Source: Protonemura montana
Taxonomy: Eukaryota; Arthropoda; Insecta; Plecoptera; Nemouridae
Assembly: GCA_947568835.1 (NCBI GenBank)
Contig: OX387610.1
Coordinates: forward strand, 14,117,001 to 14,181,000
Direction of reading: 5' to 3'
Length of the DNA: 64,000 bases
Under the pieces are notes generated by a model. The model was not told the DNA's origin, ran no database searches, and saw nothing but the letters and a program-made list of their open reading frames with translations. The first letter of the stretch is position 1. Every line of letters begins with the position of its first letter. This document shows positions 1 to 11,988 of this stretch, in pieces. The position numbers and the translations under genes were made by a program.

Positions 1-700
1 TCGTAACATCACGAGCACGTAGCGTTAGGAAATGGAGATATTGTTTCTTTATACGTTGCAGGATAAGGTTTAATTTTGCTCTGGAGAGAAATTGAATTTA
101 AAAATGATGCATTGTTATTTGCTTACTTGAAACTTGTAGATGTATTTTTAAGCTGAATTTTAAATAATTAAAATTGTCAGAGTATTTGGTACAAAAAGAT
201 ATGGTACTCACTTTGAGCAACTGAATTGCTTCGCTTGTTTTTGTGTGCTGGATCATTTTCATCGAATCATTTTCTGTTCTTCATTGTTGTTCTATTTGTT
301 TCCACACGTTTAAATATTGTTCCAATTTGAATGTAAGATTACTTTTCAGTAAAGAAACCACTAAAGTTACAAACGAATAAAATGCATGCTTTGAACGGTT
401 TGCGACTAAAGCACCACCTAGAAGCAAAGTAGCAAAGTTTGCTTAAACGGCCGCGAAAACAAAATATCTTCGAATGTTGTAGAATTTAATGTGTCTAATA
501 CTTCAGACATCCATTAATACTGTAGAGAAGAGTAAAATATTTTTAAAATGTGCAAATCTTACAAATTCTTTCTTCTAAAACGATTAAAAAATATATTTGA
601 ATTTGCTCAAATTGACGCCATAAGCACCCGTAAGTTTGAAACCTGCATGTCTGCCAACATATATTCTCACAAACTCAAATTTGCCTACAGGCTGCCAGCA
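1..700. other. AT-rich flank, no gene seen
   Basis: No coding exon is recognisable here. An open frame starts at 548 and runs in frame into the first UQCC4-like exon at 725, so an earlier start or an upstream untranslated exon is possible. The sequence before 725 has no protein-like character. Confidence 0.4.
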
Positions 701-724
701 ACAAGCAGAAAGTCAAGTGCTAAA

Positions 725-1344
725 ATGGCGTCAATCTCAAATTTTAGGTTACACCTCGCAAGATTTCAATTTCTGCTTTTAAAACCAAACAAAAGGTATG
801 ATTATATTCTATTTTGAAGCTGAAAAGATAAAGTGGTGATGACTTCACGTTTAAGTTCATATAAATGTTTTTTAGAGACTTGAACAAATGATAGGTATGT
901 TACATAATTCAAATTGTGGTTAGAGTAACCATTTAAGTTCGTTCTTTATTTTCTAGATATGTTTCACCAATCATCGCTGTCAGCAGATGCAACTCAACTG
1001 AAAAACCGCCGGAGAATCATTCAAGGCCTTTGAAGTTTACCTCAAGTAATGCAGCAGCCTGGCAGGCAAAGCAAAGCAGGAGTGGAGGTAGCGATGACGA
1101 TATGCCGTGGTTTCAACCCTATATTATCTCACTCAGTTTAACAGTATTTTTAGTCTACTTTTGCATACTCAGAGAAGAAAGTGATATTGATCAAGAACTG
1201 GAAAAGACATTGTATGATAGAATAGAAGGATTGGAAGAACGTCAGCTAGAAATGTCATTAGCGTTCAACAAAGAGCGAGGACTCGAAACGGATGCCATCG
1301 AAAGAAGGCTAGGTGAATTGGAGCTTGAAAAAGTGCAATCATAA
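725..1344 (+). CDS. UQCC4: UQCC4/CCSMST1-like complex III assembly factor, 2 exons
   Basis: The exons are 725-795 and 957-1344. The intron is GT (796) to AG (956) after a pyrimidine-rich tract. The join is in phase and gives a 152-aa protein. Residues 1-24 (MASISNFRLHLARFQF...) are rich in Arg and hydrophobic residues with no acid, as in a mitochondrial presequence. A matrix-side stretch follows, then WFQPYIISLSLTVFLVYFC, a single membrane span, immediately followed by LREESDIDQ and an acidic coiled tail. The tryptophan-rich edge, short span and LREES motif are the hallmark I recall for vertebrate C16orf91/UQCC4 (CCSMST1 family), a small inner-membrane protein needed for cytochrome b/complex III assembly. 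A polyadenylation signal AATAAA lies at 1428-1433, 84 nt past the stop. An in-frame ATG at 548 would add 59 residues; I prefer 725 because it starts the targeting-like sequence. Assignment is by motif, not by search. Confidence 0.8.
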
Positions 1345-1444
1345 TGTATAAAGTAGATGCACACATGCATAATAGTACTGTTAGTTTGATGTTAGCTACA
1401 TGTCGATTTTTGTGTTACCTGTTAAATAATAAAAAAATATGTCT

Positions 1445-2090
1445 ATCCTATGAATTAATGTCTTGAATCTTTATTTCCAAACAGCGTTTATTTTACAACA
1501 TAACCCAATATCCGACTAAGCACATTTTTATTACCAGTGACTTTATTTGGTGACCTGAATCACTTTTAATCATTTTAGTTCAAATATTCAAGTGTTTAGC
1601 ATTTTATATTTGACAAAAACAAAACGGTTCCTTCTGTTTTGATCACTGTCAAAAGGCTAGGAATATTTTCCAGAGAAGATTTCAAGACAGAATTCTCCTT
1701 ACCAATCAAATGGTTATTAAATTGGAGATCCCTTTCTAAGTTCTGTGATTAAAGCATCTATTGTTGAAGTCGGTAGTGTTATTAAGGTTTCAACTGAGCT
1801 TTTTGTTTGACTGGTAAATGATGCTCTTGAAATAAAAAGCAAATACATGCTTGCTTCATCAAAGTTGTGGAACCATAATATACATATAAAACAGATAAAT
1901 ATCGATATCAGTTGAGCAACTCTACTTGAGGAAAATATCACAATTTTACAGTAGAGCTAGTGCCACAAACATAATTATCTAACTCAGTTTTTTCTGTCCT
2001 CAATTCCACAAAGTCTGTTTATCATCTCTGCTTTTTTTACACTTCACACTATGTTTCTATAGTAAAGTCTAGTGTGCTTGTTCATTTGTT
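1445..2090. other. Intergenic, no gene seen
   Basis: AT-rich sequence without splice-flanked open frames that look coding. The short minus-strand open frame at 1717-1941 has no recognisable motif and I do not call it. Confidence 0.4.
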
Positions 2091-2947
2091 TGTAATGTTT
2101 TATTCAGCTTGGTACAGCTATTCAATACATATACATTTTAACATCTAACATTCTAAATACTAATTAAAATACATAATGTAGAATAGAGTGACTAAGGTGC
2201 TTTACTTAATAATAATCCCATATCATATACACCTACCCATTATTAATTACTATAAATACCATTATTTTTATTTATTTTTATTATTATATTATATATGGTT
2301 GAGTGGAATTTACATAACAAAATAAAAACAGCATTCTCCTGAAGATGACGAGAAGTGAGACCCTTTCCAGGGCCACAAACCTCGTCCTTACAGAGCAAAA
2401 CCGGAAAACACATAATTAAATATATTGCATATATTTTGTATCTCTACTTATAAGTCAGAATTGTACAATCACTATTGCAATCATATTTAAGGCAAATGTT
2501 CCTTAGGACCTAGGCTCACACAAATACTATGTTACACAGCATTAAACAAATAAATAAACATAATTACTCGCCTGAGTCTTCCTTTTCAAAATGTTTACAC
2601 AGTTCTTTCTTAAAATTTAATATTGATTTTGTATTCCTAATTATGCTTCCTAATATATTATAGTCACTCATGCCTTTAGTCAAAGTACTATTTAATTTTA
2701 CTGATTTAACAAATATCTTTTTCTTCTTTCTAGTATCATGACTGTACACCTTATCAACAATATTAACTAGATCTAGTAAACACTCTGGTGCCGATCCTAA
2801 CATAATTTTATGAATAAACACAAAAAAACTTAATTTAATCTTATTTTCAATACTTAAAAAGTTTAATCTCTTCCTCAAAACTGTCGCTGATGCTGTTCTT
2901 CTCTCCTTTAAAATAATTCTCATTGCTCTATTATTGAGTTTTTGCAA
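2090..2947 (-). mobile_element. Non-LTR retrotransposon 3' end (broken)
   Basis: A minus-strand frame at 2564-2947 begins (L/M)QKLNNRAMRIIL and continues with a basic, leucine-rich stretch (RKRLNFLSIENK). This is the typical region after the reverse transcriptase core in CR1/Jockey-type ORF2 proteins (the LQk-q-NRAmRiI motif). The catalytic RT core is absent, so this is a 5'-truncated copy, as usual for LINEs. Sequence from 2563 down to about 2090 is probably its 3' UTR; it ends in an A/T-rich tail (TTTATT-type on the plus strand). The family assignment rests on motif recall. Confidence 0.6.
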
Positions 2948-3097
2948 TCTATTAACATCACATTGCTTACGGTTATAAAAAGTGGTATTACAGTATAGAA
3001 AATGTGGTGTAAATAATGTTTGTTTGTTAGCAAAAAAGGTCTAGTTCTCCATACCAATGTGTTACTTGTGTTCATCTCTACTTTCACCAGCTCTGAA

Positions 3098-3660
3098 GGT
3101 GGCTCTAATGGGTCGGTGACATAGAAACACCGGTTCTTGTGATATCACCGAGGTTGAGCAACACTGAGCTGAGTCATGTATTGTACGGGTGACTCATTTC
3201 GAGCGCTGGGATTCCAAGATATTTTTTTATGTTGACAACTCTTCTTGACCGATACCTTCAATTGTTGTCAATGGTTGCAATGGAACAAATGCAAGGGTTT
3301 TGATCATCAACCATCAAGCAAAGTCTCAAAATTGCCACACAATTTTGTTCGGGAGAGAGGTTGGAGGGATGAAAGTTAGTACAGCAACTTCACTTGCATT
3401 GCTTATCAACTTCTCGACAGCATGGATTTGTGGAGGAATCTTGTTCGTGTTCTGTCTTCTTTTGGAAAGCACGTTAAGCCGGTGGTCCCCTTGGTGCTCT
3501 TCGACAGGAGTAGGCTACATACCAGTACTTGGTTTCCCCTCCTCCCTTCTAGACTAGGGTAGGTCCATCATCATCCACTCATTCACTGAGGCCATTAGAC
3601 CAGTACTGCTGGGTCCTTGTCAAAACAGTGCGACGTAAAACACCACTAAGCAATCAATCT
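3098..3660 (+). mobile_element. 5S-rRNA-derived SINE, copy 1 (diverged)
   Basis: The segment at 3126-3195 resembles the 3' two thirds of 5S rRNA (caccggttcttgtgatatca, then a gttgagcaacact box-A-like part). It is interrupted by about 140 bp of other sequence. From about 3348 comes the SINE body, which also follows the 5S heads at 26.1 and 38.4 kb (ttggagggatgaaagttagt ... ggtttcccctcctcccttct). It ends near the motif caaaacagtgcgacgtaaa. The open frame at 3300-3557 is inside the SINE body and is not a gene. Confidence 0.65.
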
Positions 3661-3699
3661 CTAAAGGTGGTAAGAAACAAAAATTTAAATGAACACTAG

Positions 3700-6290
3700 A
3701 TTAAAGAAATTAGCTGGCTAACAGAGCTAATAACAGCAATTGTTTATTATCTTAAGTTTTTTCTATGAATGTTGAATGCTATTGGTAAGCAGCAAGCACT
3801 AGATCCTAGGAGACAATTATTTAAAATTATTTAAAAACTCGAGAAATGCAGGGCCATGAACCAAACTATATTTTAATCAGAGAAAGGAAAAGGCACGATG
3901 GAATAGCAGATCTAAAATTGAATTAGCTGAACACATGTTTCAATTGGAATTTCTAGCTAAAGAAAAATTTGTATGTGATAGCGATTTGTTGTTGGCTTGC
4001 TGGATAGTAAATTATGATGGTAGAGGTAAGAAGGAAACCCAATTGGCCGAGTTCAAATAGTCAATCGTTAAAAGGTGATGATAGGTTTCAACTGTTGCCT
4101 TAGGCAAGAAGGCAACAGCCAAAGCATCGTATTGTATTTTATTGTTTGCAAAATACCTTTAAGGTGAGTGCCCCTATTTTGTCAATTTACAGAAAGGGTC
4201 TTGAATAAACAATGTGGTTAATTAAGTGATGTTTGAAAATAATGAGTTACTCCATGCCCCGTTGTTGAGGTGAAGAAGATAGGAAATAGGGAATGCATCT
4301 TACCAGAGATGAAGGAGAGCTTGTCGATCCTTATCAGTACCCAGCACAACTTCGCAAATACGTAAAATCTTGACAACCATTTTAATCTCCGATATGTTCC
4401 GCTCCCTCACTTACCTTGTTTATCACAACAACTACCCTTGTCTCTTGGCACCCTATTTTCATGATAAGACCAAGCCCTAGGTACAAACCAACCTGAAAAT
4501 GCAAGTACCTGCCAAGAAAAAAACAAATTTAAGGTTTTCATTCAAATTGCAACAAAAAAATATACTAAACGTTACTTTAACAGCAATTTCGAGAGACAGG
4601 AGGGTAACATTGAAGTCACTGAAGTAATTAACAAATCACCACAAAGGTAATGCAGATCAATTTGACATTTTAATTATCGACAGTGCCAGTAAAGCGCATC
4701 CCCTGTAGTGGCCAGGAGCGATGGTATCCGATTTCGACATGACACTACGTGACGTTAGCCCGAAAATTCTTCGCTGATTCCTTGCGATTGTGACTTAAAA
4801 ATGTTATTGTTGCTTGATGCCCGTTATGTGTTCTGTGTTAATGCGTTCTGTGTTATGTTATAGACGGAATATTTCATTTAATAAAATGAATAAATGTTAG
4901 AAAATGTTAGAGTTTACTAATCTACAAAATAACCAAAGGTTTAGAGCCAAGTTATCTATGTGAAAACCTAGGCAATGCCAAAGATGTTTCTGATCTGGTG
5001 CACGACATTCGAAACACAGAACATACTCGACTTTTGGCAACAATTCTATTTTTTGTAAGGAGGTGCTACTATTTAACTGACTGCAACTAGAATTGCAATT
5101 AACACTGGAATATTTAGGCGCCAGTGTCTTAAACAAAATACCCAAACAAATTGACAAGATGTAGCATCGATAACAGCTCATTTTGATGCTTACCTATATG
5201 AATTGTCTAATTTAACTAATAGCTTGATAGATAGAGAAATAAAGAAACTTACTTACTTTTCAATTTGTTTTCAGACCTCTTCCAAAGTGGCAAACATCTC
5301 CAAATACTTACTTGATTAATGATTAGGCATTCGACACAGTAGGTGTCCAATTTAGGATGTAATCCATAGAAAGGAAAATAATCACTTACGAGTAAATGTT
5401 ACAAGTTGTACTATTTATTTTTATTTTTTTGTAATTTTACAGTGAAAAAATACTGAAGAAAAACTGAGATCGTAATGACACCAGACATCGAGTTACATGG
5501 ATGAGAAATGAAAATTTTCTATTGTGCTCTCGGCAATAACGTCCTGTCGATGAAAGCAATGTACAGAATTTCAGTAATAAACAGTCAGTGGAAATAAATA
5601 AGCAACTTGCAGACAGTGAACTCCCGAATAGAATGAGAACCCCATAGACGCTAGTGATTTACTCTTATAGATTAAGTTACGCTTACTTGTTAGTACACAT
5701 AGTTTATTTCTGTAATGTCTTGCTTGAGCTACTTCTTGCAACAGAAAAGGCTACCATTAACTACACGATGGGAGGGCGATTGCTCCGCAAGCCTAGGCGA
5801 CAGAACCAACTGCCAAAGACGAGCAAAGCGCAAGCCCTCCGTCAGAGAAACAGAATTAAAAGTACAATTAAACTAAACTAATTCGATAAAAATCTTAAAG
5901 AGAAAACTGACCTCGGTCAATCAAATATATAATTATTACCACGTGACAACACAAATACACGGACAATCAATTGCACACCCAAAAAAACGGATTCGGTTGT
6001 CAAAATGCGCCGGCGGACGTCGAAACGGAAAACCTTGGCATCGCTATCTTAGCAATTACACAATCGGTCATTTCTGAGGCGGCTCATACAAATGTTTCTT
6101 TCGGGCCGACGGGCATGGTCCATCCCGTCGACGGCAGTGAGTAGAAAGTTCATCAGCTTACATAAAAGATGCGCATGCCGTAGAATTTTAAATTTAAGAT
6201 CGTGCCGATTAAAATAAAGATTGAAATAAAACGCGGCTGAAAGTTGAGGTGGGCCACAGATGGAGACGTTTGAAGCGCTACGTCGTTACG
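3700..6290. other. Region between SINE and H3.3; possible minus-strand exon only
   Basis: No complete gene can be built here. Two minus-strand segments have good splice borders: 4415-4508 (listed separately) and a frame ending at 5312 before a GTAAGT donor. I could not join them. A near-palindrome (gttgccttaggcaagaaggcaac) lies around 4094-4116. The left part of the H3.3 3' UTR should lie just below 6295. Confidence 0.35.
4415..4508 (-). CDS. Tentative single exon of an unidentified gene
   Basis: On the minus strand a strong acceptor (TTTTTTTCTTGGCAG) precedes 94 nt that end at a consensus donor (AAG|GTAAGT). Two of the three frames are open. One reads ...GWFVPRAWSYHENRVPRDKG; the other reads a hydrophobic stretch with LGLGLIMKIG. 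A second donor-bounded open segment at about 4305-4380 is too close to be the next exon in the same transcript. I do not recognise a protein. This may be a real exon of a minus-strand gene or a chance pairing of splice-like signals. Confidence 0.25.
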
Positions 6291-6294
6291 CCGC

Positions 6295-7331
<1,037 letters not shown>

Positions 7332-7730
7332 TCAAACTAAAAATCGAAGGAATATCCCAAGTCAACAACAATAGCTAAGAGAAAAAACATGGCCTACTTA
7401 TGTCAATTTAACGAAACTTACAAATATCTGCCTTAAAAATCTTATAAAACTTGCATTATCGATTCAAAGATTGGGAAGGTAGGTCTTAAAGTTGGAATTA
7501 ACAAACATAAAATAAAAATGAAAGTAAAATCCGTACGCGCCAAAAAGGCAAGCACCGCTACCTACTCCCATCATGGCGCACGACAAAGCAACAAGGAATT
7601 CCCCAATTGCATGAATGAATTATCTTTCAGATCAAGGAAATTTAGGGTGAATCTGCGGTATATATTCAATGTTAACCATAGAAAATGCTTACTGTATGTC
7701 TTTTGTTAACTTATCGTTTAATATTTTTAC

Positions 7731-7940
7731 CTGAACTCAAGCTTATGATATTTCAAAGTGCGGACGGTCGACGATTTCACCACGGAACACAAAACGCAAC
7801 TGTCGGATAACTAAGATGGCGGCTAGAGACGCTCTGCTTCGGTGCTGCGATTGGTTATAATAACGAATTCGACGATTGGTTGTAATTTCTGAATGCGGCA
7901 TGTGATTGGTGATAATAAGACCTATTGTGATTGGTTGTAA
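7731..7940 (-). promoter_or_regulatory. H3.3 first (untranslated) exon and CCAAT-box promoter
   Basis: The non-coding first exon ends at 7731 with donor CAG|GTAAAA. Upstream of it for a minus-strand gene lie four inverted CCAAT boxes, read as ATTGG on the plus strand at 7850-7854, 7875-7879, 7905-7909 and 7930-7934, spaced 25, 30 and 25 bp apart. A YY1/Pho-like AAGATGGCGGC lies at 7813-7823. Clustered CCAAT boxes suit NF-Y-driven, constitutive H3.3 transcription. The transcription start itself is not visible. Confidence 0.65.
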
Positions 7941-8200
7941 ATTTTGTGAATGTTTGTTTCTGCAGCTTGCTTGCAGCGTATTAGTTGCACTGAGGAACGC
8001 AGCCAAGATAAAAGTTTAAAATAATTGAAATTAAATGTAAATCAGTAAATAAGGCTATGAAAACATTCAGCGGTAATGACGTTCTGGCTTTTCTAACCTT
8101 TTGTCACCTGCACCTCCCATAACATCTTATATTAATACCGAAAGAGGTTCAATATCGAATACGATTTGTTGGTTGGAGATCGGTAAGGTTTCACAGATAC

Positions 8201-8204
8201 CAAC
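8201..8204. repeat. Target-site duplication, left (CAAC)
   Basis: CAAC directly before the GGGTCATTCC terminus. It is matched by CAAC at 11985-11988 directly after the inverted terminus. Confidence 0.85.
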
Positions 8205-11200
8205 GGGTCATTCCATATCAAGTGCCCACACTCAAAACCTTCACTATCTCAGAACTTGACGAAATTTTCAGGAGGGTTAGAACACCGGAAATAAAAAATC
8301 TCTTTTAAAGTTTTTTTCCATACGCCTAGCGGTTTGCCCGTGGCAGGGGATGGAAAAATAAAATATTTTACTTTTTGCCCCGCACGGCCATTCACTATAT
8401 TCACTCTAGCGTTTGAACAAATAAACTTAAAACGATGGGATTAGTTCTAAAATGATAATCGTGCTTTCATTAACAAGAAAAAATGCATAAATTGCTTACT
8501 TATCAAGTTTAGGGGTAGAAAAAATCCACCCTTAAATTTCAACCCTTAATAACTCGAGAAGTAATTTTTTTTTTTTTTTTTGTTTTGTTGTGAAGCATCT
8601 CCTGTCTATTATCTTTCCATGAAAAAAAAATTAATCATTAACAGCCGTATGATCAGAAGTTATGAGATTTTTATTGTATAAATGTGTGTGCATTTAGTTG
8701 TGTTTCTGCAAGTCTGTTAGCATGGTCCATGCAATTCACCCGTAAATTGATAGATTATATAATTTTTCAGTTTAAAAATTGTGTGTAAGTACTACAAAGA
8801 TTCTTTTTACTCACTCATTTCTTCGTTTCACTCTGACCTATCACTCTGGCTTCTTCGAACAACGGCGAGGAGGAGAACACCCGCGTGGCTACTGAGTGCT
8901 CAGACACGGGTACGAAGCAATGCAGTTTTTGCGTGCCGGGAATTGGCCGGGATGACGCAAATCGTGTGGCTAGCAGCTGTTCTGTGTCTTGGTGCTCCTC
9001 AATAGTTCCGAATGTGAAGTTGATGGTCGGGATGGCTTCGACCGCCCAATCGAAGAGTTGCCGGGGTGTTATTATTTGCGACTCGTAGGGGCGCTGAAGA
9101 CTCGCCCGCGCTGCCAGCCGCTTGACCGTCCCTCCGACGCCGTCGCAGGCGCTCTTCCCATGTGACGTCGCCGTGAAATGCCACTCCACGTCGGCCCCAA
9201 AGTCTCTTTGATAGTGGCACAAGTTGGCAAAATTTTTCCTATTTTTATATTGCGAGGCTGCCCCATCAGAAAAAAAGAACATCTTCTTTATGGTCTGAAA
9301 TTTATTGTGCAAAAAGCTCACGAGTTTTTTTATGAATAGATGCACTGCGACAGTGTTGTGGATCAAACTCTCGGAAATTACAACAAAGCTGATGTGGCGC
9401 TCTTCCCCGCCCTCTTTGTAATATGCCACGAAGGGGTGGATGGTGGCGGACGCATTGTTCCAGTGGAACCCCTGGGCCTCGTCTTGTAGCACGAACGCAT
9501 AGTTTTCGGCAAAATCACAGATCACCAAAAACTCGCCGGGCAGGAGACCGCACTTGATGTCCGATTGGTGCGAAGATTGTTTTTTAGCAATAAAAGAGTG
9601 GCGGCACAGAGCAACTAATTTTGCACAAAAACTGTCCACGAATTCCTCGGATGAATCGATGTGCGTTTGCAGGGTGCATCGGTCGGTGCTCTCCCACTGC
9701 TTGTAGATAACATTGTCCACCATTTCGTCGTCCAGCAGTTGCGTGAGGCGCTCCTTTAACGGCTCGATGCCCGGGCACTCCTCACACTCGCCTAGATGGC
9801 ATTCGGGGAGGGGACTGTCGCAGACCAACTGCTCAAGGCAGTCGTGGTAAGATGTTATCGGATAAGATTGGTCCACTGTCAACTTCGTCAAGTCGGCACC
9901 GATGATCATTAGCTTGACGTTTTGGTGGATAGTGCACACGCACACCGAATGAGTCCCACTGGCACCAGGCAACACACAGTTCTTCGGCCGCAGCTCTGCA
10001 AATTTTGAAAATCCTATTTTTTTATTAGGAAATTTGTCCTTGAATTGGGTATGGAGGTCCTTAAGGTTTGAGAGTACGAGCCTTTTCTGGATGTGCACTC
10101 GAGTGCCGCTCGCCTCCTTGACGGAAACATAGTCTTTCTTGCCCGGCATGGCTCGGCTCACATCGTCTGAATTGTAAAAAGATTTTACTCGGTCAACTGT
10201 GGCTCGGTCAATTGTTTTTCCTGGCTTTGGATTCGGGGTTGACAAAATTCCCTTTTCCAGGACGAGCTTCTTTGCCTTGCGGACCATGCGCTCTGACGCT
10301 TGAAACTCTGCCACTGTTCGCCGGACAGAGCAGCTCTTCGGGAGGACAGTTAGAACATGCACTTTCTCGCTGTTGGATGTGGACGAGTGAAACTTCTCTT
10401 TCAGCTGATTAATCATTTCGCGACCATCAGCTGAATCTTGGCCACTGTCGCTTTCAGCGTCGGAGGTAGTGGTTCTTTTAAGCGCACCTTCGAGTTTCTT
10501 CAATTTCTTCCTGGGATAACTGGATTGCGCCAACTTTTTCTTAACAATGGGCGATTGCCCTAGCTCCGCCAAGCCCACGTTGATGTTAGACAAAGCAGCG
10601 TCTTGTCGGAAAAAATATGCTTGACTCTCGGCGTTTGCACCACTGCAGCCGGGCTGCGAGTTGTCGCCATCGCTGGAGGTCGTCGTCGTCACTGGAGAGT
10701 CGCTGCTGATTGGTTTTACGTAGTTATTTAAATCTTTCCTACATTTGGCACAGATTTTGCTTCCTACTGGAATCGAGGAAATCTTTTCAATCATCCACGG
10801 CTGGACGTTGAGGAGAGACTTCAGCTGTGTGTGGGAAACGTGTTTAAAAGGATTGCAGCACTTCGCTCGAGTAAACGAGTCCATGATTAAATTACATAAA
10901 ATATACAAAACTAAACGCTGTGATTATAACTATTAAATAAACTAGCTATTACTATACTATTGCTATTAATTAAAAATATGTTCACAAGACACTTCCAACG
11001 GTATTATTAACACCCCTCAATTCACGACGCACAAAAATAATGCAAAGAAAACTTCGAATCACTCGTCTACTTGCACTGAGCTAAGTGTTTTGCGACTGAC
11101 CAAGAAACCAATGCAGAAACAACTGAATTCGCTGTCTCACGGCTAAACTTCCGGCCATAAGGGTTGAAAAGAGAAACAGGTAGCAAGGGCTGCACGTGTT

Positions 11201-11984
11201 CGTGGTGGGATTCTTTAAATAGAAGTAGGTAAAATATGAATTTCGTCAGATCCGTGGTCATAATGCACGGCAGAAACACAGACCTAGTATCGTGACCAGA
11301 GCCACATATTATCATGTTTATAGCACAAAGCCCAAAAATATCACATCCTTATAATAAAATTTTAATTGCTCGACTCCATCCCAAATTCAAATCTTTTCAA
11401 GCTTTATTTATGCTATGACAAACTTAGCATAATCGAATGCTTCTGAATTCAATTTGGTTCATGCTCAACAAACTATTTAGCAAAAGCACTTCTAAATTCA
11501 TACACATCTATACAATAAAAATCTCATAACTTCTGATCATACGGCTGTTAATGATTAATTTTTTTTTCATGGAAAGATAATAGACAGGAGATGCTTCACA
11601 ACAAAACAAAAAAAAAAAAAAAAATTACTTCTCGAGTTATTAAGGGTTGAAATTTAAGGGTGGATTTTTTCTACCCCTAAACTTGATAAGTAAGCAATTT
11701 ATGCATTTTTTCTTGTTAATGAAAGCACGATTATCATTTTAGAACTAATCCCATCGTTTTAAGTTTATTTGTTCAAACGCTAGAGTGAATATAGTGAATG
11801 GCCGTGCGGGGCAAAAAGTAAAATATTTTATTTTTCCATCCCCTGCCACGGGCAAACCGCTAGGCGTATGGAAAAAAACTTTAAAAGAGATTTTTTATTT
11901 CCGGTGTTCTAACCCTCCTGAAAATTTCGTCAAGTTCTGAGATAGTGAAGGTTTTGAGTGTGGGCACTTGATATGGAATGACCC
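8205..11984 (-). mobile_element. DNA transposon 1, Sola-like, complete (3,780 bp)
   Basis: Both ends begin GGGTCATTCCATATCAAGTG in inverted orientation. The TIRs are about 490 bp and near identical (8205 to about 8698 and about 11493 to 11984). Each includes a poly-T/A run and inner ends reading gttatgagatttttattgta. A 4-bp duplication CAAC flanks the element. It carries one intact minus-strand transposase ORF. A 4-bp TSD plus this transposase type fits the Sola superfamily best in my recollection; hAT (8 bp), Tc1/mariner (TA) and piggyBac (TTAA) are excluded by the TSD. Near-identical arms and an open ORF suggest recent insertion. It lies about 260 bp from the CCAAT boxes of H3.3. Confidence 0.85.
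8815..10908 (-). CDS. Transposase of DNA transposon 1 (697 aa)
   Basis: A single uninterrupted frame; the stop lies just inside the left TIR. The N-terminus has a Cys motif (CCNPF ... CAKCRKDL) that may bind zinc. A Ser/Thr-rich linker is followed by a helix-turn-helix-like region (VRRTVAEFQASERMVRKAKK). A Cys cluster (CVCTIHQNVKLM and ECHLGECEECPG) comes next, then the candidate catalytic core: D465 in VICDFAENY, D548 in FFSDGAASQYKN and D589 in SACDGVGGTVKR. The same residues occur with nearly the same spacing (83 and 41) in the transposase at 33036-35618. The protein ends soon after the core and lacks the C-terminal WWLA domain of that relative. A start at the second Met (10884) is equally possible. 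It would cut and rejoin the TIRs in the nucleus. Confidence 0.85.
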   Translation of the reverse strand: MYILCNLIMDSFTRAKCCNPFKHVSHTQLKSLLNVQPWMIEKISSIPVGSKICAKCRKDLNNYVKPISSDSPVTTTTSSDGDNSQPGCSGANAESQAYFFRQDAALSNINVGLAELGQSPIVKKKLAQSSYPRKKLKKLEGALKRTTTSDAESDSGQDSADGREMINQLKEKFHSSTSNSEKVHVLTVLPKSCSVRRTVAEFQASERMVRKAKKLVLEKGILSTPNPKPGKTIDRATVDRVKSFYNSDDVSRAMPGKKDYVSVKEASGTRVHIQKRLVLSNLKDLHTQFKDKFPNKKIGFSKFAELRPKNCVLPGASGTHSVCVCTIHQNVKLMIIGADLTKLTVDQSYPITSYHDCLEQLVCDSPLPECHLGECEECPGIEPLKERLTQLLDDEMVDNVIYKQWESTDRCTLQTHIDSSEEFVDSFCAKLVALCRHSFIAKKQSSHQSDIKCGLLPGEFLVICDFAENYAFVLQDEAQGFHWNNASATIHPFVAYYKEGGEERHISFVVISESLIHNTVAVHLFIKKLVSFLHNKFQTIKKMFFFSDGAASQYKNRKNFANLCHYQRDFGADVEWHFTATSHGKSACDGVGGTVKRLAARASLQRPYESQIITPRQLFDWAVEAIPTINFTFGTIEEHQDTEQLLATRFASSRPIPGTQKLHCFVPVSEHSVATRVFSSSPLFEEARVIGQSETKK

Positions 11985-11988
11985 CAAC
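11985..11988. repeat. Target-site duplication, right (CAAC)
   Basis: CAAC immediately after the right terminus GGAATGACCC. It pairs with the copy at 8201-8204. Confidence 0.85.

Noticed and set aside
3300-3557. 85-aa plus-strand ORF (relatives at 26232-26444 and 38445-38633)
   Set aside because: The same sequence recurs in the body of the 5S-derived SINE; it is repeat-borne and not a gene.
8999-9266. Small minus-strand ORFs inside transposon 1
   Set aside because: They overlap the 697-aa transposase in other frames.
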